Source of the DNA: Streptomyces sp. NBC_01431
GTDB lineage: Bacteria > Actinomycetota > Actinomycetes > Streptomycetales > Streptomycetaceae
Length of the DNA: 58,888 nucleotides
Reading direction: 5' to 3'
Assembly (NCBI RefSeq): GCF_036231355.1
Contig: NZ_CP109498.1
Location: 1 to 58,888, forward strand
Shown here: positions 41,293 to 50,395 of the stretch, piece after piece
Numbering within the stretch: the first letter of the stretch is position 1
Layout of the letters: each line of letters opens with the position of its first letter
Translations under genes and position numbers: made by a program
Notes under the pieces: generated by a model
Told to the model about the DNA's origin: nothing
The model's input: only the letters and a program-made list of their open reading frames with translations
Database searches by the model: none

Positions 41293-42576
41293 TCAGGTCC
41301 GGGTGTGGACGATGCGCGGGCCGGATGGGGCGGTCCGGCCGGGCCGGTCGGGGTGGTCGGCCCAGGCAATCAGCGGGTCGAGGTAGCGGGCGAGCGCGCG
41401 CGAGCCCCGCGCGTAGCGGCACTGCCGCTCGATGATGTGGACCGGGGCGCCGGTGTGCTGGAGGTGCCGCACGCGGCCGCGCCGCATCGAGTGCCCCGAC
41501 CAGCGCGGCAGCGTCCGGCGCAGAGCCCGCCGCCGCAACCGGAGTTCGGCCCGGTGTGCGTCCCGTGCGGCCGGGTCCTCCACGGTGGCGAGATGCTCGC
41601 GCTCCACCCGGGTCGACAGCAGCTCGACTTCCGCCGGTTCCAGGGCCCGCACCAGGCGGGCGATCCGGGCGCAGCGCGCGATCAGGTTCCGTACCGCGCG
41701 GTCCCCGAAGCCCCCGGCCCGGGCCGGGTCCTTCGGAGGCCGTCCGGCCGTGGTGATGCGGTTGTGGCGGACCCGGCGCAGCAGCGGCCCGCTGGTGATG
41801 CGGTTCGCGTCCAGGACCGCCGCCCAGGCCCGCCAGGCCGCCACCGGGCAGGCCGCGTCGCCGCTTTCGAGCAGCTGGATACGGTCGGCCGTCAGCCCGT
41901 ACGGGTTGGTCTTGGACAGCCGCAGCGTGAGGGTGAGCCCGGCGACTGTGAGCGGGGCGCCGCCGTCCGGGTCCGGGTACTCCACCGTCACCTCCGCGAC
42001 GTCGCGCAGCCGCAGGGTGCCGGGCTCCGAGGCGCGTCCGGCCATGTGCCAGGCCAGGATCAGGGCGAGCGCGTCGCGCACGCCGGCCACGGTCGTGCGG
42101 TCGAGGGTGGCGAGCATCGCGAGCAGGTCCGCACGGCTGCACTCGGCCGCCTGGAGGGCGTCGCCCTGTCCGTCGTCGTCCTGGGCCTCCGCATGGGCGC
42201 GGGCCGCCACGATGCCCCGGATCAGGACCAGTTCGGAGGGCAACACCAGCACCGCGGGCCGGGCGGCCGCCAGCTGCCCGATGATCGTGGAGACATAGGT
42301 GGTGATCGTCTCGGCCGGGTGGTGCAGCGCGGCCAGGTGGGCGGCGTAGTCGGCAAGCGCCCCCGCATCGGAGTGGAGCCGCCCGTTCTCCCGGCACCAG
42401 GTGACGAACGCGCCCATCCGCGAGAAGCGGCCCCGGGTGGTGTTGGCCGGGACGCCCGAGGCCCCGAGCGCTGCCGTGGCGGCCGCCACGGTGTACCCGT
42501 CGGGGTGCAGGACCCGGCCGCCAGGCAGCAGGGTGTAGCCCGATGCGTCGGGAAGTCCGGTCGCCACGGCGGTCAT
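41293..42576 (-). CDS. Tyrosine recombinase (phage integrase family)
   Basis: 427 aa from ATG 42576, overlapping the 69-aa gene by ATGA. N-terminal core-binding domain (TTRGRFSRMGAFVTWCRENG; HHPAETITTYVSTIIGQL). Catalytic Arg in LILAWHMAGRASEPGTLRLR, Lys region LTLRLSKTNPYGL, H-x-x-R in WSGHSMRRGRVRHLQHTG, and a terminal Tyr in SRALARYLDPLI. The usual HALRH/GH boxes are altered to GHSMRRG, but the order R-K-H-R-Y is preserved, so probably active. It may act on the direct repeats or resolve plasmid dimers. Confidence 0.8.
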   Translation of the reverse strand: MTAVATGLPDASGYTLLPGGRVLHPDGYTVAAATAALGASGVPANTTRGRFSRMGAFVTWCRENGRLHSDAGALADYAAHLAALHHPAETITTYVSTIIGQLAAARPAVLVLPSELVLIRGIVAARAHAEAQDDDGQGDALQAAECSRADLLAMLATLDRTTVAGVRDALALILAWHMAGRASEPGTLRLRDVAEVTVEYPDPDGGAPLTVAGLTLTLRLSKTNPYGLTADRIQLLESGDAACPVAAWRAWAAVLDANRITSGPLLRRVRHNRITTAGRPPKDPARAGGFGDRAVRNLIARCARIARLVRALEPAEVELLSTRVEREHLATVEDPAARDAHRAELRLRRRALRRTLPRWSGHSMRRGRVRHLQHTGAPVHIIERQCRYARGSRALARYLDPLIAWADHPDRPGRTAPSGPRIVHTRT

Positions 42577-42782
42577 GCCGCACCGGTGCCGAGGGTGTTG
42601 GGGGCCAGGTCGAAGAACACCACCGCGCCGTCCGCCCCGTCCTGGGTGCGGGTGACCGAGTCGCGGACCGTCTGGAAGACCTGCTGCCGGGTGTGGTGCG
42701 GGGCGGGGGTGATCAGGCCCTCGAAGGTCTGCGGCCCCTGCGCCGAGGCCAGGGTGATGATGAAGTGCTGCTGCACCGCCAT
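42573..42782 (-). CDS. Small protein co-translated with the recombinase
   Basis: 69 aa, ATG start, ending in an ATGA overlap with the recombinase. Reads MAVQQHFIITLASAQGPQTF then RQQVFQTVRDSVTRTQDG and VVFFDLAPN, a compact alpha/beta layout. Perhaps a recombination directionality factor or unrelated. A 9-bp inverted repeat (GTTTACCGA/TCGGTAAAC) at about 42867-42899 sits upstream as operator candidate. Confidence 0.6.
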   Translation of the reverse strand: MAVQQHFIITLASAQGPQTFEGLITPAPHHTRQQVFQTVRDSVTRTQDGADGAVVFFDLAPNTLGTGAA

Positions 42783-42934
42783 GGGTGTGGTGCCCTCCCG
42801 GTCGCCGACGGCCCGTCACGCCCCGGGCCAGACCATCACGTTGGGTAACTGTGCCTGTCTCCACCAAGTTTACCGACTCCGGCACAGGATCGGTAAACAC
42901 CCCGTCGCCCCGATTAGGCGTCAAAGATTGTTGA

Positions 42935-43219
42935 CCCGATGAACTGATCACAATCCCCGACACCGACCACGGCCGCCGCCTCCGCGACGCCCTCATCGCC
43001 GGTGCCACCGAGGACACTCACCGATGACCAACCGTCGGACGACCTCACCCGCCAGCAACAGGAGCGGCTCACCGCCTGGAGCAGGCGCATGGGCAACCGC
43101 GACAAACCATCACCCGCGCCCGCCTCGCTGGACTGCCCGACCCTGAGACCGGCTCCACCGACTGGGACCTACGCGCACCCCTCTCCGAATCGGTGTCCGC
43201 AGGGCTGGGCGAGGCCTAG
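42935..43219 (+). pseudogene. Decayed coding remnant
   Basis: The plus strand reads ELITIPDTDHGRRLRDALIA and ends in TGA near 43024. Overlapping pieces (DDLTRQQQERLTAWSRRMGN; RARLAGLPDPETGSTDWDLR) follow in two other frames to a TAG near 43219. These look like the broken ends of two adjacent genes. Family not recognised. Confidence 0.4.
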
Positions 43220-43278
43220 TTGCAGTGAGCGAGGCGATACTCGCGGCCTTCGTAAGGTTGGAGCTCCGGAGACCTCGG

Positions 43279-43473
43279 CTAGCGCGAGCCGAGCGCCGTG
43301 AGGAAGCCCGTCCAGGCCCCGGAGCTGACCGCCAGGCCCGGGCGGTCGAGATCCTTGGAATCACGTACGGTCACACCGTCGACGATTCGGCGTGACACCT
43401 CGACACACGCGTTGTCGAAATCGTCGCTGTACGAGCTCTTGTGCCACCCTGTGGCTGGCAATCCCGTCACCAT
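43279..43473 (-). CDS. DUF397-domain protein
   Basis: 64 aa from ATG 43473. Signature WHKSSYSDDFDNACVEVS, VTVRDSKDLDRPGLAVSSGA and WTGFLTAL match DUF397 well. These small proteins usually pair with an XRE regulator (WhiJ/BldB-type pairs), possibly as antitoxin-like partners. No regulator is adjacent here, so it is an orphan. Confidence 0.85.
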   Translation of the reverse strand: MVTGLPATGWHKSSYSDDFDNACVEVSRRIVDGVTVRDSKDLDRPGLAVSSGAWTGFLTALGSR

Positions 43474-43605
43474 GAAAACCTCCCTTAATGAGGCGCGGAT
43501 GCGCGCTTGTGTCGCGCAACTGCCGCGCACGATCCGTCAGTCTAGGAGTCGGATCACGCCGTCGGCGGCCGGTTGCGGGGGTTCGCACCCGGGCAGGCCA
43601 GGGGC

Positions 43606-43860
43606 ATGACCACCGATCCATACACCGAAGCTCTGGCCGAGTACGGCCACGCCCGCCAGCTGCACCGGGCTGTCATCGCGGCCTACAGCGCCCGTATCGC
43701 TTCCATTGCACACGAGCAGCAGGCCGCCGACCTCAAGGAACGGCGTCGCAGACTCGTGGCAGAACAACAGACACTCAGCGATGAGGACCGCACGCGAGTC
43801 CGGCAGATCCTCGCGGAGTTCCCCGGCTTGCTCGCCGCTCTTCGGGCCGGTGCCCAGTGA
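43606..43860 (+). CDS. Antitoxin of the zeta-type module
   Basis: 84 aa, ATG 43606. Helical with YTEALAEYGHARQLHRAVIA and ERRRRLVAEQQTLSDEDRTR. Small helical proteins of this size precede zeta toxins in actinobacteria. GTGA overlap with the toxin gene ensures coupled synthesis. Role inferred mainly from position. Confidence 0.7.
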   Translation: MTTDPYTEALAEYGHARQLHRAVIAAYSARIASIAHEQQAADLKERRRRLVAEQQTLSDEDRTRVRQILAEFPGLLAALRAGAQ

Positions 43861-44870
43861 GTGAACCGGGACGGATTCTGTCGGATGCCGAGCTGGACAC
43901 GCTGTATGCAGACGCCATCACGCCGATGCTCGACAGACCCGCGCGCGAGCATCCTCGCGTGCTCATCCTGGGGGGTCCCCAAGGGTCGGGAAAGAGCACG
44001 GCCCTGCCGCTGGTTCAGCGGCAGCTGAACATGACCGAGGCGGTACGGCTCGACGGCGACGACATCATGGCGCTGCACCCGCGCTTTGAGCCGTACGCAC
44101 GCGTCCATGGCGGACTCGCGGCTGCCCGTCTTGTCGCCCCTGACTACCGCATCCTGGTCGCCCGGATGCTGGAAGAGGTCCGCCAGGCCAAGCAAGACCT
44201 TGTCCTCGTCGGCCCGTACACACACCCTGAAGCCACGTTCGAGCGACTCGACTACTTCCGCGCAGAGGGGTACGAGGCGGAGATGGCCTACATGGCCGTA
44301 CACCCGGCCCGGTCCGAGCTTGGCGTGATGCATCGGCACTACCAGGCGATGACCGACGGCACGGGCTACAGCCTCCTGATCCCGCTTGAACTTCAAAGGT
44401 CCGTCATCGATGGCACCCCCAGAATCCTAGATGCCGCACAAGTGCGGGGAACGGTGCGAGCCTTGCACGCCGTGGGACGATCCGGGGTGCTCGCCAGCAC
44501 TCGTCGTCAGGCCGACGGCTCATGGACTCCTCCCATCGCGATGAGTGCACGGGTCGAGGAGATCCGGAGGGAGCCGTGGAACCGGGAAACACAGGCACGG
44601 TTCCAGCAGGACCGAGCGGACGTGGCGGCCATTCAGGCAGCCGACTGGGTGGAGCGGCTGGCATCCGTCGACAGTCTCGCGGTGCCGATGCTGACAGCGG
44701 CTGTAGACGGCTCGGAGCCTGATGAGGAGCTCCGAAACGTCCTCCGGCTAGGCGGACTTGGATTCGGGCCCGCCACTCGTGCCGAGCGGTCCGGGTGGTC
44801 ACAGGAAGGGGCGGGCGGGGGCAGGGGTAGCGAACACGATCGGAGCCACAGCAACGGGCTGGACCGCTAG
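43857..44870 (+). CDS. Zeta-family toxin (UDP-sugar kinase type)
   Basis: 337 aa, GTG start. Walker A LILGGPQGSGKSTALPLVQR near residue 36, the catalytic Asp region RLDGDDIMALHPRFEPY and an Arg-containing LID region MAYMAVHPARSELGVMHRHY. Zeta toxins phosphorylate UDP-N-acetylglucosamine and block cell-wall synthesis. C-terminal Gly/Ser/Arg extension of about 35 residues. With the antitoxin it should stabilise the plasmid. Confidence 0.85.
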   Translation: MSEPGRILSDAELDTLYADAITPMLDRPAREHPRVLILGGPQGSGKSTALPLVQRQLNMTEAVRLDGDDIMALHPRFEPYARVHGGLAAARLVAPDYRILVARMLEEVRQAKQDLVLVGPYTHPEATFERLDYFRAEGYEAEMAYMAVHPARSELGVMHRHYQAMTDGTGYSLLIPLELQRSVIDGTPRILDAAQVRGTVRALHAVGRSGVLASTRRQADGSWTPPIAMSARVEEIRREPWNRETQARFQQDRADVAAIQAADWVERLASVDSLAVPMLTAAVDGSEPDEELRNVLRLGGLGFGPATRAERSGWSQEGAGGGRGSEHDRSHSNGLDR

Positions 44871-45219
44871 CCCAGTCCCACCCGGAAGCCGAACGGCCAG
44901 CCCCCATACTGGCGCCCTGAGCGGAGCGCCCACGACGGGCTCAGCCACCGCGCGGCAGCGGCCAGATCCCCCTCAGCCCCAGACAGGCGATGCGGTCGCC
45001 TCGCGCGCCGTAGGGTTGAAGGCGGGGGTACGGTCTCCGCCCACTTCGGCGCACGTGCCGTCGGCTAACCTCCGCCCCCCACCTCTCCCTCGCAGCCAGA
45101 CGTCTTACGGGGTTGGGCATACGGGTCGGACGGCGACGGCGAGGCCACCTAAGCCGGTCACCGGATCCGTACCCCCACCGACGGCGAAGCCGGGGCGGCG
45201 GGGAACTAAACGACAGACG
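44871..45219. other. Intergenic region, no gene seen
   Basis: About 350 bp between the zeta toxin and the terminator of the opposite-strand gene. GC-rich, with no start/ribosome-site combination or domain. Confidence 0.5.
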
Positions 45220-45255
45220 GGCGGGGCCCGGCCGCGCATGCGGCCTGGCCCCGCC
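45220..45255 (-). terminator. Terminator hairpin
   Basis: 16-base arms (45220-45235 with 45240-45255, one mismatch, loop GCAT), 12 bases downstream of the minus-strand stop at 45268. Confidence 0.7.
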
Positions 45256-45267
45256 GGATGCTGGTCG

Positions 45268-45618
45268 TCAGACGCCCGCGGAATGCTGCGGGGTTGGAGA
45301 CTCCGAAGCCTGCGGAGGCACCACGGGCGCGGAGCCAGTCGCCTTTGCAGGCTCTTCGCGGCGAGTACGCCGCGCTCGCTTGGGCGCCTTGACCGCAGGT
45401 GCCTTGAAGCCCAACCGCCCGAGCTCCTCCGCGCTCCACCCGGCGGCCAGAAGGTCAGCCCACGTGCGGGCCGTCTCATGCTCGCGCTCGATGAGCGCCG
45501 CTCGGGCCGCCTCCTCCGCATCCAGATTGCGCTTGTGGCTCTCCACAACTGTCAGCCGCTGGTCCAACAGTCTCTGAGCGGCCTTGAGCGTGGTTTCGAG
45601 ATCAGGTGTGTTCGCCAT
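45268..45618 (-). CDS. Coiled-coil protein divergent from the mobilisation operon
   Basis: 116 aa, ATG start. The N-terminal coiled coil (ETTLKAAQRLLDQRLTVVES; AALIEREHETARTWADLL) is followed by an Arg/Lys-rich then Pro-rich tail. Its position across the oriT candidate from mobC suggests an accessory relaxosome protein or a regulator of transfer. No family recognised. Confidence 0.6.
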   Translation of the reverse strand: MANTPDLETTLKAAQRLLDQRLTVVESHKRNLDAEEAARAALIEREHETARTWADLLAAGWSAEELGRLGFKAPAVKAPKRARRTRREEPAKATGSAPVVPPQASESPTPQHSAGV

Positions 45619-45711
45619 GCCCCGCAGCCTAGCGACATCACGTCAACGCGTGTGCTACGCCAGGCGATTCGACGGCTACGGTCGACGCGCGGACCGACTG
45701 TGGCTCAGCCA

Positions 45712-45806
45712 CTAGCTTGCTCACCCTCTGCCCGGCACCCAGTGAGCAAGCTAGCAGTTTGGGTAACCCAAACTGGCTTTTCCCCTCGCCTGCCGTCGGC
45801 GAGGGG
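45712..45806. other. oriT: Candidate oriT with three successive inverted repeats
   Basis: IR1 CTAGCTTGCTCAC/GTGAGCAAGCTAG (45712-45724, 45742-45754). IR2 CAGTTTGGG/CCCAAACTG (45755-45763, 45767-45775). IR3 CCCCTCGCC/GGCGAGGGG (45782-45790, 45798-45806). Immediately upstream of mobC-relaxase, as expected for a MOB-type nick region. The exact nick site cannot be assigned. Confidence 0.7.
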
Positions 45807-45865
45807 TGGCACACTGACGTGTGATCCCCGGTGTCCGGGGTCGCTTCGCTGGGAGGAAGAGAAGC

Positions 45866-46267
45866 GTGGACGAGGAGTTGACGCCCCGTCGGGCAGCATT
45901 TCCCGGAAAGAAGTTGAAGCGGGTCGAGGAGGGGAAGCGCCAGCACGTCACCAAGGTGCTGATGAGTGACAAGGAAGCTCAGCTTGTGCGCGGGCGCGCC
46001 ATCGCCCTCGGAGTGAGCGTGCCGCGGACCCTTGTAGAGGCTGCGACCGGTGTTCCGCCGCTCACCCGGACCGAGCGGGATGCGATGTACATGGAGGTCA
46101 TGGCGGTTCGCCGTCTGTTGGCCAACATGGCCAACAACCTTAATCAGATTGCTCGGGCGCTGAACGCCGATGCCGAGTTCTCCCCAGACCAGCTCAGGGC
46201 GGTACTGGACCGGCTGCCGGGCACGATTGAGCGTGTCGAGGAGATGGCTGCGAAGTACGCCGCATGA
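45866..46267 (+). CDS. mobC: MobC-like mobilisation protein
   Basis: 133 aa from GTG 45866 (GGGAGGAAGAG upstream). Basic N-terminus, a ribbon-helix-helix-like start (VTKVLMSDKEAQLVRGRAIA) and the MobC signature RRLLANMANNLNQIARALN. Binds oriT and helps the relaxase. ATGA overlap with the relaxase gene. Confidence 0.85.
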   Translation: MDEELTPRRAAFPGKKLKRVEEGKRQHVTKVLMSDKEAQLVRGRAIALGVSVPRTLVEAATGVPPLTRTERDAMYMEVMAVRRLLANMANNLNQIARALNADAEFSPDQLRAVLDRLPGTIERVEEMAAKYAA

Positions 46268-47757
46268 TGCCCAACATCACGCGCGGAACTGATACCGCCG
46301 GATTGGTGCGGTATCTGTTCGGGCCGGGCCGGGCGAACGAACATACGGATCCGCGGATCGTCGCCGCGTATGAGGGATTCACGGCCGAGGGAGAGCCCCG
46401 GTTCGAGGGCGGATCCCCCCAACTGGCTGCGGTCGCGGCTGACCTGGACAGCCCACACGCACTGTTCGGCACCACGGTCAAGGACGGCCACGTCTGGCAC
46501 TGCTCGATCAGTCTCCGGTCGGACGACGGACCCCTCACAGACGAGCAATGGGCCACCGTCGCCGGCCGCATGGTCGAAGACATGGGATTCGCTAACCGCG
46601 ACGGTAAGGCGCCGTGCCGGTGGATTGCTGTGCACCACGGCACGAGCACGAAGGGGAACGACCATATCCATCTCGTGGTCGACCTGGTGCGCGAAGACGG
46701 CAGCAAGGCCGACGTCTTCCGCGACCACCCGCGCAGCCAACAGATCTGTGCCGCCATCGAGCTGGACATGGGCCTGAGCGTCGTTGAGGGCAGGCGAGGC
46801 CGTAGTACTCCGGGAATCAAGCGCGGAGAGCAGGAAGCGGCGGCCCGCCGAGGGCATTTCGAACCGGAGCGCCACACCCTGGCCCGTCGCGTGCGGGCGG
46901 CCGGGGCCACCTCCCGGAGCGAAGCCGAGTTCGTTCGAAATCTGCGAGCCAGTGGCGTCATTGCCCGGCCCCGCTACGCGAAGGGCGGCCGCTCGGAAGT
47001 CGTTGGCTATTCGGTCGCGCTGCACATCAAGGCAGGAGATCATCCACCCCTGTGGTTCCCCGGCGGAAAGCTCGCCCGGGACCTCACCTTGACCCAACTG
47101 CGGCAGCAATGGCCGGACACCGATCCGGCGGACGCCGTAGCCGTATGGAGCGAACGATCGGATGCCCTGACAGAACGCGGGGCACCGAACGATCTGCTCC
47201 GGGATGAGACCGCGTGGGAGATGGCAGCCCAGCAGATCAGCGAGGTACGTGCGCGGCTTGCTCAAGTGCCCACGGATGACGTCGTTCGGTGGTCGCAGGC
47301 CGCCTACGACGCAGCCGGAGTCATGGCGGTTCTCAGTGCCCGCCTGGAGGAACGACCGGGCCCTCTGGCGAAGGCAGCCGATGTACTGGCACGGTCGGCA
47401 CAGCGCAGTCATGAGGACCGTCATCGACCTATGGCAGTACCTCCCGGCCAACTGAGAGGGGCAGCAATGGCAGCACGGTATTCCCGCTCGAACGCGGCGA
47501 GCGCGCTCGGTCAGGCGCTCATGCTCCAGGCGATGCGCAACACGATGCGCGCGCTCCACGATCTGCACAAAGCCCGGCAGGAACGGCAGCAGGCGGCTGA
47601 GATCGCGCGCAGTGCCCAGGGCGATCTGGCACGACTGCAACACTCGCGCGAATGGCTCGCGTCCGGCCCCGGATCAATCCGCCGGCCCGGAGGCCAGGTT
47701 GAGAGGCCCGGACCGGAGAACGGACCGCAGGTCCAAGGTCCCGACCGCGACCGATAA
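46264..47757 (+). CDS. Relaxase/mobilisation nuclease
   Basis: 497 aa. N-terminal motif I TAGLVRYLFGPGRANEHT with the likely catalytic Tyr. HUH metal motif GNDHIHLVVDLVRED near residue 131, preceded by WIAVHHGTSTKG. C-terminal helical region to about 430 and a Gly/Pro tail. It nicks oriT and pilots the strand through the VirD4-type channel. Transfer by relaxase plus T4SS contrasts with the TraB/FtsK-type dsDNA transfer of many Streptomyces plasmids. Confidence 0.9.
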   Translation: MMPNITRGTDTAGLVRYLFGPGRANEHTDPRIVAAYEGFTAEGEPRFEGGSPQLAAVAADLDSPHALFGTTVKDGHVWHCSISLRSDDGPLTDEQWATVAGRMVEDMGFANRDGKAPCRWIAVHHGTSTKGNDHIHLVVDLVREDGSKADVFRDHPRSQQICAAIELDMGLSVVEGRRGRSTPGIKRGEQEAAARRGHFEPERHTLARRVRAAGATSRSEAEFVRNLRASGVIARPRYAKGGRSEVVGYSVALHIKAGDHPPLWFPGGKLARDLTLTQLRQQWPDTDPADAVAVWSERSDALTERGAPNDLLRDETAWEMAAQQISEVRARLAQVPTDDVVRWSQAAYDAAGVMAVLSARLEERPGPLAKAADVLARSAQRSHEDRHRPMAVPPGQLRGAAMAARYSRSNAASALGQALMLQAMRNTMRALHDLHKARQERQQAAEIARSAQGDLARLQHSREWLASGPGSIRRPGGQVERPGPENGPQVQGPDRDR

Positions 47758-47788
47758 GGCGGTCCACGCTGCCAGCAGAGGGGAACAA

Positions 47789-49819
47789 ATGGCCCAGTAT
47801 GACGACTCAACACGCGAGGTCTACGACGCAATCTCGGAGGCAATGGCCGAGTCCATCCGGCTCTTTGTCACCCTTGCGGCGCTGGCGGCGGAGATGGCGA
47901 TCGAGGCCCGCGAGGAACGCATGCGTCTCGCCCGCGAGGCCGACGAGGAGCGAGCCCGTGCGGCGCTGGAGCGGTTGCAGGCTGAGCGCGCCGCGGCCGA
48001 GCCATTGCTGAGAGCGGCACATCAGGAACGGTTCTGGCGCGACCCCGATGCGCAGCGCATCGCGCGGAGTTGGCAGGCGGCCGCCGAGTGGGCGGCGCAC
48101 GGCGACCCGTATGCGGCCATGACGCTGGAGCACATGCGCGATCAGCTCAAGGAGCGCTTTGGGATCGAGGTACCGCAATGGCAGGTGGAGGGCCAGGACC
48201 TCACCCGCCTTCTGGCACTGTCGGACCCGGCATTCCAGCGCGCTTTGGAGCAGGCACAGGAGGCCGCCACGGCGCTGCCCGGACTCTCGTACGCCGTCCT
48301 GATCCGGGACGTCGACAATCCGTACGAGGTGGCTTTCCGCGGTGAGGTGTCGGCACCTTTGGGCCGAGAGGCTCGCGCCGTGGCGGCGCAGGAGTACCAG
48401 GCGTGGGCCGCAGGCGCAGGCGCCGAGGTGATCCAGGACCGCAGCGCACGGTTCGTCACGGAACTCGTGGAGAACACCGGCGATCCGCAGGCCGCGCACG
48501 TGCCGGCCGCAACCGTCTATGGCGATCAGGCCGCGGCTTTGCTGGAGGACGAGGCGGCGCAGCTGCGCGGCATCATCGACGGCAACCGCAGTGATGCCAG
48601 CGTGGCGGAGCGCTTCTATGCGCTGTCGGTGGAGTCTGAGCGGCTGCGCGAGGAGGAATGGCGGCGGATCGCGAGGCGTGAGGACTACCTGAAGCGGCTG
48701 GACGCAGGCGGCTTGTCCGCGGCCGATGAGAAGCGGCTGGAGGGCAATGTGGCGGCCGTAAGCGAGGGGTTGGGGACGCTGCGCCAGGCCCAGGCGGACA
48801 CGGCGCTGGAGATGGCCGCCACGGCTGCCGAGATCCGCGGCGAGAACCCGAGCCGGGTGGTCGAGGCGGCGCGGCTGACAGACACGCTCGATGACGGATG
48901 GTGGGCCACCGCCAGTGGCGAGGAAATCGCCGGGGTGTGGGGGCATGTCCAGGAGTGGGAGGCGGGACAGGCCCGCGAGGACATGCAGCGTGAACTCATC
49001 GGCAGGGTGGAGCGGCAACATGGGGTCGTCCTGTCCCCGTCGGCCACCCCGGAGATGGTGGCCGGACTGTTCGGCGGGCCGGGCCGGACGGGCCAGGCGG
49101 TGGCGTTGTCTGCTGAGGGTGAAGTCCTGCGCAGCGAGGCTCAGACCGCTTTCGCCCAGTCCTTCGACGCATTCACCCGGGCCACCCGGCTGGAGACGGA
49201 GGCGGAGCGGCAGAGCGGCGCGTACGCCGATGAACTGCGCGTCGAGGCGGCCCGGCTGGTGGACCAGGCGGTGAAGGTGGGAGAGCGCGGTACACGGCTT
49301 CTGGACCAGGGCACGTGGCTGGACGCGCAGGCCGCTTCCACCGTTGCCAGGATCTACAGCGACAACAGCGGCGCGGCCGCCGAGCAGCTCGCCGAGGAGT
49401 TCGCGAAGCGGTGGGGGCGGCCCCTGTCCGAGGAGGCGAACGGGCAACTCGCCGAGGCGGTGCAGCAGATGTACCGCAACCCACTCGCTCCGGCCGTGGA
49501 AGACGCGCGGAACGGTCCCGAGGCCGCCGAAGCCGGTACCGATCCTGCCTCCCTGGCCGCGATCCCTGGCCAAGTCCTGCGCGGTGTGGAGGAGGCCGTG
49601 GAAGGTGTCGCGGACGGCCGGGAGGATGAGCGGCGGGCCGAGGCCGCGCAGGCCGTGAGCGGGCTCGGAGATGACGAGGTTGCCGAAGCCGTACGGCTGG
49701 GCGCCCTGGGCTATCCGAGGGGTGCGGAGGCGGCCACGGAGCGGGCCCCGGCGCAGTCGCGGGGGCCAGCCCCGGAAGGGCGGGAGCACGGGCGGGAGAT
49801 CGAGCGGCAGGGCCTGTAG
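47789..49819 (+). CDS. Large coiled-coil protein of the relaxase operon
   Basis: 676 aa from ATG 47789 (AGAGGGGAAC upstream). Almost entirely helical and charged: EMAIEAREERMRLAREADEE, EEEWRRIARREDYLKRLDAG, RATRLETEAERQSGAYADEL. One short hydrophobic stretch, LFVTLAALAAEMAIEA, near the start. Conserved with mobilisation genes in actinobacteria by my recollection. Probably a relaxosome or channel scaffold. Ends before a strong bidirectional terminator. Confidence 0.75.
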   Translation: MAQYDDSTREVYDAISEAMAESIRLFVTLAALAAEMAIEAREERMRLAREADEERARAALERLQAERAAAEPLLRAAHQERFWRDPDAQRIARSWQAAAEWAAHGDPYAAMTLEHMRDQLKERFGIEVPQWQVEGQDLTRLLALSDPAFQRALEQAQEAATALPGLSYAVLIRDVDNPYEVAFRGEVSAPLGREARAVAAQEYQAWAAGAGAEVIQDRSARFVTELVENTGDPQAAHVPAATVYGDQAAALLEDEAAQLRGIIDGNRSDASVAERFYALSVESERLREEEWRRIARREDYLKRLDAGGLSAADEKRLEGNVAAVSEGLGTLRQAQADTALEMAATAAEIRGENPSRVVEAARLTDTLDDGWWATASGEEIAGVWGHVQEWEAGQAREDMQRELIGRVERQHGVVLSPSATPEMVAGLFGGPGRTGQAVALSAEGEVLRSEAQTAFAQSFDAFTRATRLETEAERQSGAYADELRVEAARLVDQAVKVGERGTRLLDQGTWLDAQAASTVARIYSDNSGAAAEQLAEEFAKRWGRPLSEEANGQLAEAVQQMYRNPLAPAVEDARNGPEAAEAGTDPASLAAIPGQVLRGVEEAVEGVADGREDERRAEAAQAVSGLGDDEVAEAVRLGALGYPRGAEAATERAPAQSRGPAPEGREHGREIERQGL

Positions 49820-49841
49820 GCGGTTACGCAGGGACAGCGCG

Positions 49842-49876
49842 AGAGGGGCGGCCACCACCGGTGGCCGCCCCTCTTT
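49842..49876. terminator. Bidirectional terminator between mobilisation and T4SS operons
   Basis: Perfect 15-bp stem (49842-49856 with 49860-49874) and a 3-base loop, then TTT. Separates convergent operons. Confidence 0.85.
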
Positions 49877-49888
49877 CACGATGCTGTG

Positions 49889-50395
49889 TCAGCCGGTTGA
49901 GGCGCCGTCAGGGGCACCGGAGAATGCGGGGTCGAGCCACATCAGCGGGTTGGCCGGCTTCAGGGGCAGCGGGTCCAACCGGACGTGCTTAGAGGGCTTG
50001 CACATCGCGAATGGGCCGGTCTCGGGATGCATCAGCGCCCGGAGATGCGGATCGGCATGGTGCAGCCACCAGGTGGACATGCCGAGGGCCGGGTCATGCT
50101 GGAGGTGCTCCCAGGCACGCCATACGGCGGCCAGCCGGGACAGCGCCTCAGGATGGCGCCACCACTCGTCACACCAGGACTGGGAGGAGCTGGGGATGCG
50201 ACGCCGGATGATCTGCGCGAGGTAGTCGGACACGAACGCGTCGAGGTTCGAATACACCAGCGGCGGAGGCTTCTTGGCTTTCTTCCGTTTGCCGCCGCGC
50301 TTGCCTTTCGGGGCGGCGGAGGATTCCGGCGAGGCGTCCTGGGCGGAGCCGTCCTGCGGCTCGGGCACATCCGCCCATTCGTCGTCCATGATCAC
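49889..50395 (-). CDS. DUF4913 protein of the T4SS operon
   Basis: 168 aa from GTG 50395 (GTGA overlap with the VirD4 gene; ATG 50389 is the alternative). Lys-rich linker (KGKRGGKRKKAKK), then a compact domain YSNLDAFVSDYLAQIIRRRI, WCDEWWRHPEALSRLAAVWR and STWWLHHADPHLRALM, matching DUF4913 proteins of actinobacterial mobile elements. Last gene of the leftward operon. Role unknown. Confidence 0.8.
   Translation of the reverse strand: MIMDDEWADVPEPQDGSAQDASPESSAAPKGKRGGKRKKAKKPPPLVYSNLDAFVSDYLAQIIRRRIPSSSQSWCDEWWRHPEALSRLAAVWRAWEHLQHDPALGMSTWWLHHADPHLRALMHPETGPFAMCKPSKHVRLDPLPLKPANPLMWLDPAFSGAPDGASTG

Noticed and set aside
41239..42942. 567-aa plus-strand frame opposite the tyrosine recombinase
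   Set aside because: The minus-strand protein has the R-K-H-R-Y order; this frame is Gly/Arg-rich antisense.
47807..49879. 690-aa minus-strand frame opposite the coiled-coil gene
   Set aside because: Antisense of a high-GC gene. Leu/Arg/Gly-rich without motifs; the plus frame has a ribosome site and fits the operon.
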